Notes under the pieces: model-generated
What the model saw: the letters and a program-made list of their open reading frames with translations, nothing else
Told to the model about the DNA's origin: nothing
Database searches by the model: none
Program-made: the position numbers and the translations under genes
Assembly (NCBI GenBank): GCA_902492275.1
Contig: CABUKW010000070.1
Coordinates: 1-14,398, forward strand
Direction: 5' to 3'
From: an uncultured Peptococcaceae bacterium
GTDB taxonomy: Bacteria > Bacillota > Peptococcia > Peptococcales > Peptococcaceae
DNA: 14,398 nucleotides
In this document: positions 6,661-12,697 of the stretch, in pieces
How the letters are laid out: each line of letters starts with the position of its first letter
How positions within the stretch are numbered: position 1 is the stretch's first letter

Positions 6661-7523
6661 CATACGCATTAGAGTTGAAGCATGTGAGCAAAGTGTATGA
6701 AAATTTTACGCTGCAGGACATTTCTCTGGTCTTGCCCAGAGGCTGTATTATGGGGCTGATTGGAGAAAACGGCGCGGGCAAGAGCACCACGCTGAAGCTG
6801 TTATTAAATTTAATCAAGCGGGATAGCGGAGAAGTGACTGTGCTGGACAGTCCGGCGGAAATTTTCTCTGCGCAGCGCAATGCAGCCATCGGCGTTGTGA
6901 TGGATGAGTGCCATATTCCCGATATGCTGCATGTGAAGCAGGTCAATCAGGTTATGAAGGATATTTACTTTAATTGGGAGGAAGATACGTTTTTTGCCTT
7001 AACCAAGCGGTTTGGACTGCCGGAAAAGGCGAGAATCAAAACCTATTCCCGCGGCATGAAAATGAAATTGTCTATCGCTGTGGCTTTGAGCCATCATGCT
7101 CAGCTTTTGATTTTGGACGAAGCCACCAGCGGCTTGGATCCGGTGGTGCGCGATGAAATTTTAGATTTGTTCCTGGAATTTATGCAGGATGAAAGCCATG
7201 CCATTCTGATTGCCTCCCATATCACCAGCGATCTGGAAAAAATCTGCGATTATATCACCTACATTCACAAGGGCCATATTGAGCTGAGCATGGAAAAAGA
7301 CCGGCTGCTGGAGGAATACGGCATCTTCAAAGGCAGCGAAGAACAGCTGCAGGAATTGCCTGCCGATGCAGTGCTGCGGGTGCGCCGCAATCAGTTCAAC
7401 GTGGAAGCGCTGGTAAAACGGGAGCAGATTCATACCGGCATTCTGTTGGAGCGGCCCACGCTGGAAGCCATTATGCTGTTTTTTAACAAGGGAAGTCAAC
7501 TGGAAAGGAAGGTTCTGTCATGA
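6657..7523 (+). CDS. ABC transporter ATP-binding protein (YtrB/BcrA-like)
   Basis: The 288-aa ATPase has Walker A GENGAGKST (36-44), a signature loop of the relaxed form SRGMK (131-135) instead of LSGGQ, Walker B LLILDE (150-155), D-loop SGLDP (158-162) and H-loop His188 in ASHI. The usual Q-loop glutamine is not obvious; the corresponding segment reads GVVMDE. The SRGMK signature is typical of exporters linked to YtrA-type regulators and bacitracin-type resistance pumps. The C-terminal 80 residues form an extra domain common in this group. GGAGGA lies about 8 nt before the start, inside the end of the regulator gene. It should form the cytoplasmic motor for the two permeases that follow, overlapping the first by ATGA. 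Confidence 0.94.
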   Translation: MTYALELKHVSKVYENFTLQDISLVLPRGCIMGLIGENGAGKSTTLKLLLNLIKRDSGEVTVLDSPAEIFSAQRNAAIGVVMDECHIPDMLHVKQVNQVMKDIYFNWEEDTFFALTKRFGLPEKARIKTYSRGMKMKLSIAVALSHHAQLLILDEATSGLDPVVRDEILDLFLEFMQDESHAILIASHITSDLEKICDYITYIHKGHIELSMEKDRLLEEYGIFKGSEEQLQELPADAVLRVRRNQFNVEALVKREQIHTGILLERPTLEAIMLFFNKGSQLERKVLS

Positions 7524-8176
7524 AAGGATTATTGCGAAAAGATTTGTATGCCTTAAAAAATACCTTTGGCATTCTGGTGGCCTTTATGCTGGTTTATGCA
7601 GTAATTGGCTATACGGGCAATAACGCCAGTATGCTGACCGCTGTGGCGGCTATGATCGTTATGATGCTGCCGGCCAATTCTATCTCTTATGATGAATTTT
7701 ATCATTGGGATCGTTATGTGCTGACCATGCCGGTATCGCGCAAAATGGTGGTGCAGAGCAAATATGTGCTGTGCTTTCTGCTGTGCTGCTTTATGCTGCT
7801 GGTAGGGACTGCATTCACCTTGCTGGTAGGCAGCAGCTTTTTCGACGCCTTTGTTTCCACCTTATGTGTAGCGGCTATGGCTCTGATTATCTCCGCGCTG
7901 GCGCTGCCCTTTATGTTCAAATGGGGCGCGCAGCGGGGCCGGTTGATTTTAATTTTCATCTGCGGCGCTGCCGGTGCTGTGCTGGCCATTTTGCTTATGA
8001 CCTTCAGTTTTGGTAATCTGAGCGGGTCGGTCGGCGGATTGATGGCGGGAGAAGGGCAGCGCAGTGGAGTTTTGACAGCCGGTATGCTGACAGCAGGTCT
8101 TTTGCTGCTGACTGCCATTGTCACCGCCGTTTCTTACCGGATTGCCTGCGGCATTTATTTGAAAAAAGAATTTTAA
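7520..8176 (+). CDS. ABC-2 type transporter permease, first of two
   Basis: The 218-aa integral membrane protein has about six hydrophobic helices (roughly 16-33, 38-55, 84-104, 110-133, 141-163 and 184-206). It starts with the short amphipathic MKGLLRKDLYALK typical of ABC-2 permeases of the ABC2_membrane_5 type. The loop after the second helix carries WDRYVLTMP (63-71) followed by SRKMVVQSKY, and the protein ends in YRIACGIYLKKEF. Both motifs recur in the next gene, so the two are paralogues. It probably pairs with the ATPase just upstream to move a lipid, peptide or antibiotic; the direction is likely export, but the substrate is unknown. The start overlaps the ATPase stop, with AAAGGAAGG upstream. 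Confidence 0.88.
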   Translation: MKGLLRKDLYALKNTFGILVAFMLVYAVIGYTGNNASMLTAVAAMIVMMLPANSISYDEFYHWDRYVLTMPVSRKMVVQSKYVLCFLLCCFMLLVGTAFTLLVGSSFFDAFVSTLCVAAMALIISALALPFMFKWGAQRGRLILIFICGAAGAVLAILLMTFSFGNLSGSVGGLMAGEGQRSGVLTAGMLTAGLLLLTAIVTAVSYRIACGIYLKKEF

Positions 8177-8188
8177 AGGGGTGGGATT

Positions 8189-8791
8189 GTGCTGGCCTTA
8201 CTCAAACACGATTTGCGTATTATGCGTTCCTATTTGCTTGTTCTTACAGTGATAGTTTGTCTTTATGCCTGGCTGCTGCGCTTTAGCAAATTGCTTGTGA
8301 TTACCACAAGCATGGCAGTCATCTTGTCGCTGTATATTGGCCTTTTGGAAAGTTTGTTGGCTGCGGAGCGGAATTGCCGCTGGGATCGCTACGTGCTGAC
8401 CATGCCCATTGCCCGAGAAACTGTGGTGCAGGAAAAATATTGTCTGATGCTGCTGGCAGCCTTGCTCCCCTGTCTGGCTGGTATGTGTATGGACGGCTTG
8501 TTTTACGGCGGCGCACATCTTTTTATGCATCTGTTTTTGCTGGTTTCTTGCGGCCTGCTGTTAAGCCTCATTGGGCCAATCTATCTCAAAAAAACGGATA
8601 CAGGAAAATCGGCGCTGGCTGTTATCTTGATGATGATTTTGTGCGGTTTTGCTGTCGGCGGTCTCAGCGTGCAGCAGGTATGGCTTGCCTGGCGCTGGCC
8701 GGTTTTAGCTTTGCTGAGTGTGATTGCTCTGGCGGCCTTATGGAGTTCCTATCGCATCGCGCTGCGGATTTATCTGCACAAGGAATTTTAA
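8189..8791 (+). CDS. ABC-2 type transporter permease, second of two
   Basis: The 200-aa membrane protein starts at GTG 8189, with AAAGGGG about 8 nt upstream and only 12 bases after the preceding gene. It has five to six hydrophobic helices and repeats the key motifs of its neighbour: WDRYVLTMP (65-73), then ARETVVQEKY, and a C-terminal YRIALRIYLHKEF. The two permeases probably arose by tandem duplication and form a heterodimer with the shared ATPase. No in-frame ATG near the N-terminus would keep the leading MLALLKHDLRIM segment, which matches the MKGLLRKDLY opening of the first permease, so GTG is preferred. No clear terminator follows; the next gene has its own promoter. Confidence 0.85.
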   Translation: MLALLKHDLRIMRSYLLVLTVIVCLYAWLLRFSKLLVITTSMAVILSLYIGLLESLLAAERNCRWDRYVLTMPIARETVVQEKYCLMLLAALLPCLAGMCMDGLFYGGAHLFMHLFLLVSCGLLLSLIGPIYLKKTDTGKSALAVILMMILCGFAVGGLSVQQVWLAWRWPVLALLSVIALAALWSSYRIALRIYLHKEF

Positions 8792-8843
8792 GACAGCAGG
8801 AAAAACCATGGGCAAAATGTTTATCGCCTTTGCGGAAGCTGTA

Positions 8844-8852
8844 TGCTATAAT
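8844..8852 (+). promoter_or_regulatory. Extended -10 promoter of the Dabb-family gene
   Basis: TGCTATAAT is a perfect extended -10 element. There is no good -35, which extended -10 promoters do not require. Transcription from about 8859 would give a leader of about 60 nt before the start at 8922. Confidence 0.6.
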
Positions 8853-8921
8853 AGAAGCAGCAAATGTGATAAAAGCTAGCAGAACCCATAGAATCGTTAG
8901 GCAGAAAGAGAGGAAGTCGTT

Positions 8922-9221
8922 ATGGTTAAACATATTGTAATGTTTCAATTTCGGGAACAGATTTCCGCAGAGGAACGGCAGCAAAAAGGGCAGGAGGTAA
9001 AAACCCGTACCGAAGCGCTGATTGATATCATACCAGGCATTCAATCGCTGCAGGTACAGCTTGTGCCAGTCGGCACAAGTACCCATGATATTTTATTGGA
9101 AGGGCTGTTTGACAGTCAGGAGAGCTTAATGCGATATCAAACCCATCCTGCACATATGTCCATCGGTGACGTACTGAAACAGGTGGGCCAATGCCGTGCC
9201 TGTTTTGACTATGAGCTTTAG
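8922..9221 (+). CDS. Dabb family protein (stress-responsive alpha/beta barrel domain)
   Basis: The 99-aa protein opens with MVKHIVMFQF, the first strand and conserved histidine of Dabb domains. It continues with a helix (EERQQKGQEVKTRTEALID), IPGIQSLQVQ, and the typical DILLEGLFDSQESLMRYQTHPAHM, in which YQxHPxH is the family signature. The domain is a ferredoxin-like fold that dimerises into a barrel. Members are small cytoplasmic proteins, often of unknown role, some linked to stress. AGAGAGG lies about 8 nt before the start. It is a single-gene unit between its own promoter and the promoter at 9278. Confidence 0.9.
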   Translation: MVKHIVMFQFREQISAEERQQKGQEVKTRTEALIDIIPGIQSLQVQLVPVGTSTHDILLEGLFDSQESLMRYQTHPAHMSIGDVLKQVGQCRACFDYEL

Positions 9222-9277
9222 AAATGGCTTTAATATGGGCAATTTGTAATAATAAAAAAAGTTTTTATGAAAAATTG

Positions 9278-9306
9278 TTGTCAAAAAAAAGAGAATGGCG
9301 TACAAT
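9278..9306 (+). promoter_or_regulatory. Consensus promoter of a structured leader RNA or small RNA
   Basis: TTGTCA (9278-9283), a 17-base spacer rich in A, then TACAAT (9301-9306). Transcription would begin at about 9312, just before the structured RNA and 170 bases before the kinase gene. Confidence 0.75.
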
Positions 9307-9311
9307 AAAGA

Positions 9312-9430
9312 CAGCAAAGTTGTGAAGTGATTCGCATAAGTCGATAAACCAATCAAACACACACAAACCGACTGGCTTTGCTAATAGATGCTTTGAGGGT
9401 TTTTCCCTGAAGCATCTTTTTTTTTCGTCT
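9312..9430 (+). ncRNA. Candidate structured RNA: three-way junction plus terminator
   Basis: About 115 nt with no open frame, bounded by a promoter and a terminator. The outer stem is AGCAAAG (9313-9319) with CTTTGCT (9376-9382). Inside are a 6-bp hairpin, TGTGAA (9321-9326) with TTCGCA (9331-9336), closed by the GNRA-type loop GTGA, and a second arm, AGTCG (9339-9343) with CGACT (9369-9373), with a 25-nt loop rich in A and C. The junction linkers are very short, which suggests a compact tertiary fold. A terminator follows within 6 nt. This could be a riboswitch-like attenuator for the downstream kinase gene or a free-standing small RNA. I do not recognise a known class: the loops lack the conserved cores of TPP, purine, THF or preQ1 riboswitches. 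Confidence 0.55.
9387..9425 (+). terminator. Intrinsic terminator before the pyridoxal kinase gene
   Basis: GATGCTT (9387-9393) pairs with AAGCATC (9410-9416). Beyond a small mismatch the stem continues with AGGG and CCCT around a T-rich loop. A run of nine Ts follows. It is placed to end transcription about 55 bases before the kinase start, so it is either the end of a small RNA or an attenuator. Confidence 0.85.
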
Positions 9431-9480
9431 GCTTTCGTGTAGAATGGTAAGTATCATGCTATAAGAAATGAGGCTATCTT

Positions 9481-10338
9481 ATGAAACGAAATTTTAAACG
9501 GGTAATGGCTGTTCACGACCTGTCTGGTTTGGGCCGTTCGTCGCTGATGGCAGTAACGCCGGTGTTGTCCGTGATGGGCGTACAGGTTTGTCCAGTGCCG
9601 ACTGCGGTGCTGTCTACCCAAACCAGTGGCTTTACCGATTATACCTTTGTGGACCTAACCGATACCATGCCTGCTTATCTGCAGCACTGGAAAAACTTGC
9701 AGATGGATTTTGACTGTATCTACAGCGGTTTTTTGGGATCTGCCCAGCAAATAGATATCATGGAGCAGGCGTTGCAGGACTTTGTCGGTGAAAATACTCT
9801 GGTTGTGATTGATCCGGTTTTAGGTGATGACGGCGCTTTGTATGATACTATGGATCAAAAGATGGTAAAGCGTATGCAGCGGCTCATTGGAAAGGCGGAT
9901 ATTATCACTCCTAATATGACGGAGGTAAAGCTGTTATTGAATTTGCCGCCTGACGCCAATTTATTTGCTGAGCATCTTCCCCATTTACTGCCTATGCTGG
10001 CTGCCAAAGGGCCGGAGAATATTGTGGTTACCGGTGTGCATAAAAAAAGCGGGGGCCGTTGTGTTTGTTATTATCACAAAACGGAGCAGCAATACCAACA
10101 AATTGATTATACCGAGCTGCCAACTTCTTATCCAGGTACCGGCGACATTTTTGCCGCCGTGCTGATTGGCGGATTGCTGCAGGGCCGTACCTTGCCGGAA
10201 AGTATTCAGCTTTCTGCCGATTTTATCTGCAATACGGTAGCCGACGCTATGCAAGCAGGGGAACCGGTGCGGGACGGCGTGCAGCTGGAGAAAAATTTAT
10301 ACCGGTTGTTGCCGAGCAACACAGAACCGAACGCATAA
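9481..10338 (+). CDS. Pyridoxal/pyridoxamine kinase (PdxK/PdxY-like)
   Basis: The 285-aa ribokinase-fold enzyme would phosphorylate pyridoxal, pyridoxamine or pyridoxine with ATP in vitamin B6 salvage, in the cytoplasm. Visible features are the N-terminal VHDLSGLGRSSL (11-22) for substrate binding, VLSTQTSGF (43-51), SGFLGS (82-87), VIDPVLGDDG (109-118) near the ATP site, ITPNMTEV (142-149), and the anion-hole motif PGTGDIFAAVL (218-228) with catalytic base Asp222. Length is typical for the family. TGAGG lies 7 nt before ATG 9481. A structured RNA and terminator precede it. No other B6 or thiamine genes are adjacent, which slightly favours B6 salvage over hydroxymethylpyrimidine kinase; the VHDLSG opening also supports PdxY/PdxK. 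Confidence 0.92.
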   Translation: MKRNFKRVMAVHDLSGLGRSSLMAVTPVLSVMGVQVCPVPTAVLSTQTSGFTDYTFVDLTDTMPAYLQHWKNLQMDFDCIYSGFLGSAQQIDIMEQALQDFVGENTLVVIDPVLGDDGALYDTMDQKMVKRMQRLIGKADIITPNMTEVKLLLNLPPDANLFAEHLPHLLPMLAAKGPENIVVTGVHKKSGGRCVCYYHKTEQQYQQIDYTELPTSYPGTGDIFAAVLIGGLLQGRTLPESIQLSADFICNTVADAMQAGEPVRDGVQLEKNLYRLLPSNTEPNA

Positions 10339-10341
10339 AAT

Positions 10342-10357
10342 TGTTTCACGTGAAACA
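10342..10357. other. parS centromere site (ParB binding)
   Basis: TGTTTCACGTGAAACA is a perfect 16-bp palindrome and an exact fit to the bacterial chromosomal parS consensus (TGTTNCACGTGAAACA), the site where ParB/Spo0J loads and from which SMC condensin is recruited. Such sites cluster near the replication origin. It begins 4 bases after the kinase stop codon. Confidence 0.92.
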
Positions 10358-10369
10358 TTTGCAAATGTT
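10354..10369. repeat. Second palindrome abutting parS
   Basis: AACATTTGCAAATGTT is another perfect 16-bp palindrome and shares its first four bases with the end of parS. It may be a binding site for a second protein or a feature that shapes ParB loading; no known operator is recognised. Confidence 0.6.
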
Positions 10370-10400
10370 GTAGGGCCGCATCGTCGTTCTTGTGTCAGCA

Positions 10401-10436
10401 TAAGGACTGCGGTATGCATAAAATCGGAGTGCCTTA
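10401..10436 (+). repeat. Hairpin in the leader of the deacetylase gene
   Basis: TAAGGACT (10401-10408) pairs with AGT-G-CCTTA (10428-10436) through 8 bp with one bulged G. It stands just 5' of the terminator-like hairpin at 10441, so the two would be tandem stem-loops in the same leader RNA. Confidence 0.45.
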
Positions 10437-10440
10437 CACA

Positions 10441-10471
10441 CCCTATCCAAAAACGGATAGGGGTTTTCTTT
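10441..10471 (+). terminator. Terminator-like hairpin that contains the ribosome binding site
   Basis: CCCTATCC (10441-10448) pairs perfectly with GGATAGGG (10455-10462) over a loop of AAAAAC, followed by GTTTTCTTT that runs directly into ATG 10472. It can end transcription from the kinase gene. The only ribosome binding site for the next gene, AGGGG, lies in the 3' arm and is hidden when the hairpin forms. Confidence 0.75.
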
Positions 10472-11308
10472 ATGAAACGATTTCGCGAAGAACAGCTTTT
10501 GCCGGTGGCCTTAGCTTGCGGCGTTTTGCTGATGATGGGTTGGTTTTCCTTAACCAGCGCCCAGCAGCACGGGCAGGCGCCGGCAGGCAGCGACCTGACA
10601 GAAGCCAGCGTTCCAGTGTTGATGTATCATCATTTGCTGCCGCAGGAGGATTTGACAGGGCTGTTTGCCGATAACAATGTAGCCGTCAGCGTGGAGCAAT
10701 TTCGTCAGGATTTGACGACGCTGAAGGAGCAGGGCTACCGAACAATTAGTCTGCGGCAGCTCAGCGCCTTTGTGCAGGATGGCGCCGAACTGCCCGGCAA
10801 GTGTGTGCTGATTACCTTTGACGATGGCTATTTGAGCAATAAAATTTACGCCCAGCCTATTTTAGAGGAATTGGGCTATACGGCGGTGATTTTTGCTTTA
10901 ACCGGCTGGATAGAGGAACATCCGCAGACGTTTCATCCCAAAGGACTGCAATATCTCAGTTGGCCGGAGATTGGCGAGATGAAAAGCACTTTCCAATTTG
11001 CCAGTCATACCGACAATTTGCACGATTTATCCTGGAATGGCAAAGGCAAGCTGACAACGGTGTCCGATGCAGACCTGGCCGCCGATTTGAACCGCTCCAT
11101 CAAAAAGCTGCAGGGCACTCGATATTTTTCTTATCCTTACGGTCATTATACCGACAGCGCCCGCAAGATTTTAGCGCAGCAGGGTATCGACTTGGCTTTT
11201 ACCGTGGAGCCTGTCAATGTGCGGGCCGGTGATGATCCGCTCACCCTAGGCCGTTGGGATATGTATCAGTACAGCATAGAAGATGTGCTGGCGCAGCGGC
11301 GCAAATAG
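10472..11308 (+). CDS. Membrane-anchored polysaccharide deacetylase (CE4, PgaB/IcaB-like)
   Basis: The 278-aa protein has an N-terminal membrane anchor or signal (about 9-30, LLPVALACGVLLMMGWFSL), so it acts outside the membrane. The NodB-like deacetylase domain spans about 47-270: VPVLMYHHL (47-55), motif 1 TFDDGY (115-120) with the catalytic and metal-binding Asp117/Asp118, motif 2 SHTDNLH with metal ligands His179 and His184, and motif 3 SYPYGHY (220-226). The H-x4-H spacing matches PgaB/IcaB deacetylases of poly-N-acetylglucosamine rather than the H-x3-H of peptidoglycan deacetylases. YHHLLP near the N-terminus is also typical of that group. A surface N-acetylglucosamine polymer is therefore the likely substrate, but no glycosyltransferase gene is nearby. 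Start 10472 keeps the anchor intact; its ribosome binding site lies in a hairpin. Confidence 0.9.
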   Translation: MKRFREEQLLPVALACGVLLMMGWFSLTSAQQHGQAPAGSDLTEASVPVLMYHHLLPQEDLTGLFADNNVAVSVEQFRQDLTTLKEQGYRTISLRQLSAFVQDGAELPGKCVLITFDDGYLSNKIYAQPILEELGYTAVIFALTGWIEEHPQTFHPKGLQYLSWPEIGEMKSTFQFASHTDNLHDLSWNGKGKLTTVSDADLAADLNRSIKKLQGTRYFSYPYGHYTDSARKILAQQGIDLAFTVEPVNVRAGDDPLTLGRWDMYQYSIEDVLAQRRK

Positions 11309-11335
11309 AAATGTTTGCGCAGTCTGCGTTTTTTT
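11299..11335 (+). terminator. Intrinsic terminator at the end of the deacetylase gene
   Basis: The stop codon lies in the loop of a GCGCAAA (11299-11305) / TTTGCGC (11314-11320) hairpin. An alternative short stem, CGCA/TGCG (11318-11328), sits directly before seven Ts (11329-11335). The exact fold is ambiguous but the arrangement is terminator-like. Confidence 0.6.
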
Positions 11336-11340
11336 GCGCA

Positions 11341-11369
11341 TTGTGGTGATACAGGCGGTATTATATAAT
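11341..11369 (+). promoter_or_regulatory. Putative promoter (distal) for the leader of the DUF4097-like gene
   Basis: TTGTGG (11341-11346), 17 bases, then a perfect TATAAT (11364-11369). It would start a transcript about 225 nt before the gene at 11600, covering a possible 18-codon open frame (11397-11453). Confidence 0.5.
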
Positions 11370-11396
11370 AGATAGTAAGAAAATAACAAGGGAAAA

Positions 11397-11453
11397 ATGA
11401 TTTATCAAAAGACTACGAAAATGAATTTTTTATTTGCGGCTGTATTTTTGTAG
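11397..11453 (+). CDS. Possible 18-residue leader peptide
   Basis: An ATG follows AAGGG by about 4 nt and opens an 18-codon frame (MIYQKTTKMNFLFAAVFL) ending in TAG. The second half is hydrophobic. It sits just after a good promoter. The weak ribosome binding site and short length leave it speculative; it may be chance. Confidence 0.2.
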   Translation: MIYQKTTKMNFLFAAVFL

Positions 11454-11492
11454 GCAACATAAAATAATTGGGCTGGCAGGCAATTCCTTTCT

Positions 11493-11520
11493 TTGCCGCC
11501 GGCAGGTTTTGTGATACAAT
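11493..11520 (+). promoter_or_regulatory. Putative promoter (proximal) of the DUF4097-like gene
   Basis: TTGCCG (11493-11498), 16 bases, TACAAT (11515-11520). Transcription from about 11527 gives a 70-nt leader. Confidence 0.55.
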
Positions 11521-11599
11521 GAAAGATATTGTGATGGGATCAAGATACAGAATATTTTTATAGGGATATCAATTTCGTCTGACAGGTGGTGAAGTCCTC

Positions 11600-12565
11600 A
11601 TGCGTTTGCGAACGTTGCGAATATGGAAACGCTTTAAGCCCTTGTGGCTGTTTTTGCTGGGCTGGGCGGCGTTCAGCGCTGTCATGCTTGTGCTGGTGGG
11701 CTACCATCTTTTTGACTGGCGCGGCGGTTTGCCCAAAGTAGATGTGGCCAGCAGTCAGACGATTGCCGCAGAGGATGTGCGGGCCGTAGCGATTCGCGCT
11801 GAGGGCGTTACAGTAGAAGTCGGCTCCAGCTACGACATCCGGCAAATTCAAGTGCAGCTTTATGGGACAGGCTATGTCAATCAGAAAGCCAGCTGGCAGA
11901 TGGATGAGACAGGCGGGCTGACCATCCGGCTGGATCGGTATCCCATTACAGCCAACGCCTATGGCAGCCGTTATGAGGACGAGCTGACCATGCGCATTTT
12001 GCTGCCGAAAAAAAGCTATGATGAAATTTCCATCGAGGGCGACCGGCTGCACGCAGCGTTTTATCAGTGCAAAGGAAAGCAGCTGACCGCCGATGTGGCT
12101 TACGGCACCATTGCATTGCAGAAAGCCGACTTGCAAAGAGCCGATTTATACAGCAACACCTCCACCATCGACATTCAGCGCAGCAGAATACAGTATCTGA
12201 ATATTGAAAATATCAATGGCGATACCAATTTGCTGGACAACCAGCTGCGTTACTGGAGATATGACAGCAAAACCGGCGATTTAAACGCTCTGGTGAGAAA
12301 GATACAAGGCATTTGGGAATTAAACAGCCGCTGGGGCGATATCTATGTGGGCACAAAAAAATGGCACACCAATTTACTGCTGGATTTGCACAGCGATACC
12401 GGCACGGTGACGGCATCCAGCAAAAAGAAGCCATGGAAGAAAACCATCCCCGAAGCGCTGACCGACCATGATTTATTATTGTTGGAGGGACGGGGCGAAA
12501 ATATGCTGCTGATTAACAGCGAAACGGGCGATATCACGCTGGATACGGTGAAATTCGCTCAGTAA
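11600..12565 (+). CDS. Membrane-anchored DUF4097-like beta-helix protein
   Basis: The 321-aa protein has a basic N-terminus (MRLRTLRIWKRFK), one transmembrane helix (about 14-38) and a large extracytoplasmic part. After a short linker the sequence is a run of repeated beta-strand patterns (VRAVAIRAEGVTVEVGSS, EDELTMRILLPKKSYDEISIEGD, then short segments such as YLNIENINGDTNLLDN and LLLINSETGDITLDTV). These resemble the stacked right-handed beta-helix of DUF4097 (putative adhesin) proteins, in which SxTGDI-like turns recur. Proteins of this kind often accompany envelope-stress or PspC-type systems, but no such genes are adjacent. The ribosome binding site is weak (AGGTGGTGA about 12 nt upstream). 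A perfect terminator follows. The family call is moderate and the function unknown. Confidence 0.7.
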   Translation: MRLRTLRIWKRFKPLWLFLLGWAAFSAVMLVLVGYHLFDWRGGLPKVDVASSQTIAAEDVRAVAIRAEGVTVEVGSSYDIRQIQVQLYGTGYVNQKASWQMDETGGLTIRLDRYPITANAYGSRYEDELTMRILLPKKSYDEISIEGDRLHAAFYQCKGKQLTADVAYGTIALQKADLQRADLYSNTSTIDIQRSRIQYLNIENINGDTNLLDNQLRYWRYDSKTGDLNALVRKIQGIWELNSRWGDIYVGTKKWHTNLLLDLHSDTGTVTASSKKKPWKKTIPEALTDHDLLLLEGRGENMLLINSETGDITLDTVKFAQ

Positions 12566-12577
12566 AAAAGACATCAT

Positions 12578-12618
12578 AAAAGAGGGACTATCCGCTTCTC
12601 GCCGATCGTCCCTCTTTT
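12578..12618. terminator. Bidirectional terminator at the strand switch
   Basis: AAAAGAGGGAC (12578-12588) and GTCCCTCTTTT (12608-12618) are perfect reverse complements, giving a stem with a U-rich 3' end on either strand. It separates the + strand genes from the converging minus-strand cassette. Confidence 0.85.
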
Positions 12619-12697
12619 GCGTTAAGCGTTCCCACTGACTTTGCCATTTTTCAAGCAAAATGGAATAGGTGAGAGCAAGCGCCTGTTTGTTTTTGGA

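Noticed and set aside
9312..9430. Structured RNA as a known riboswitch (THF, TPP, purine, preQ1)
   Set aside because: A short TGATTCGC string recalls THF riboswitches but the rest of the conserved core is missing; no other class core is visible.
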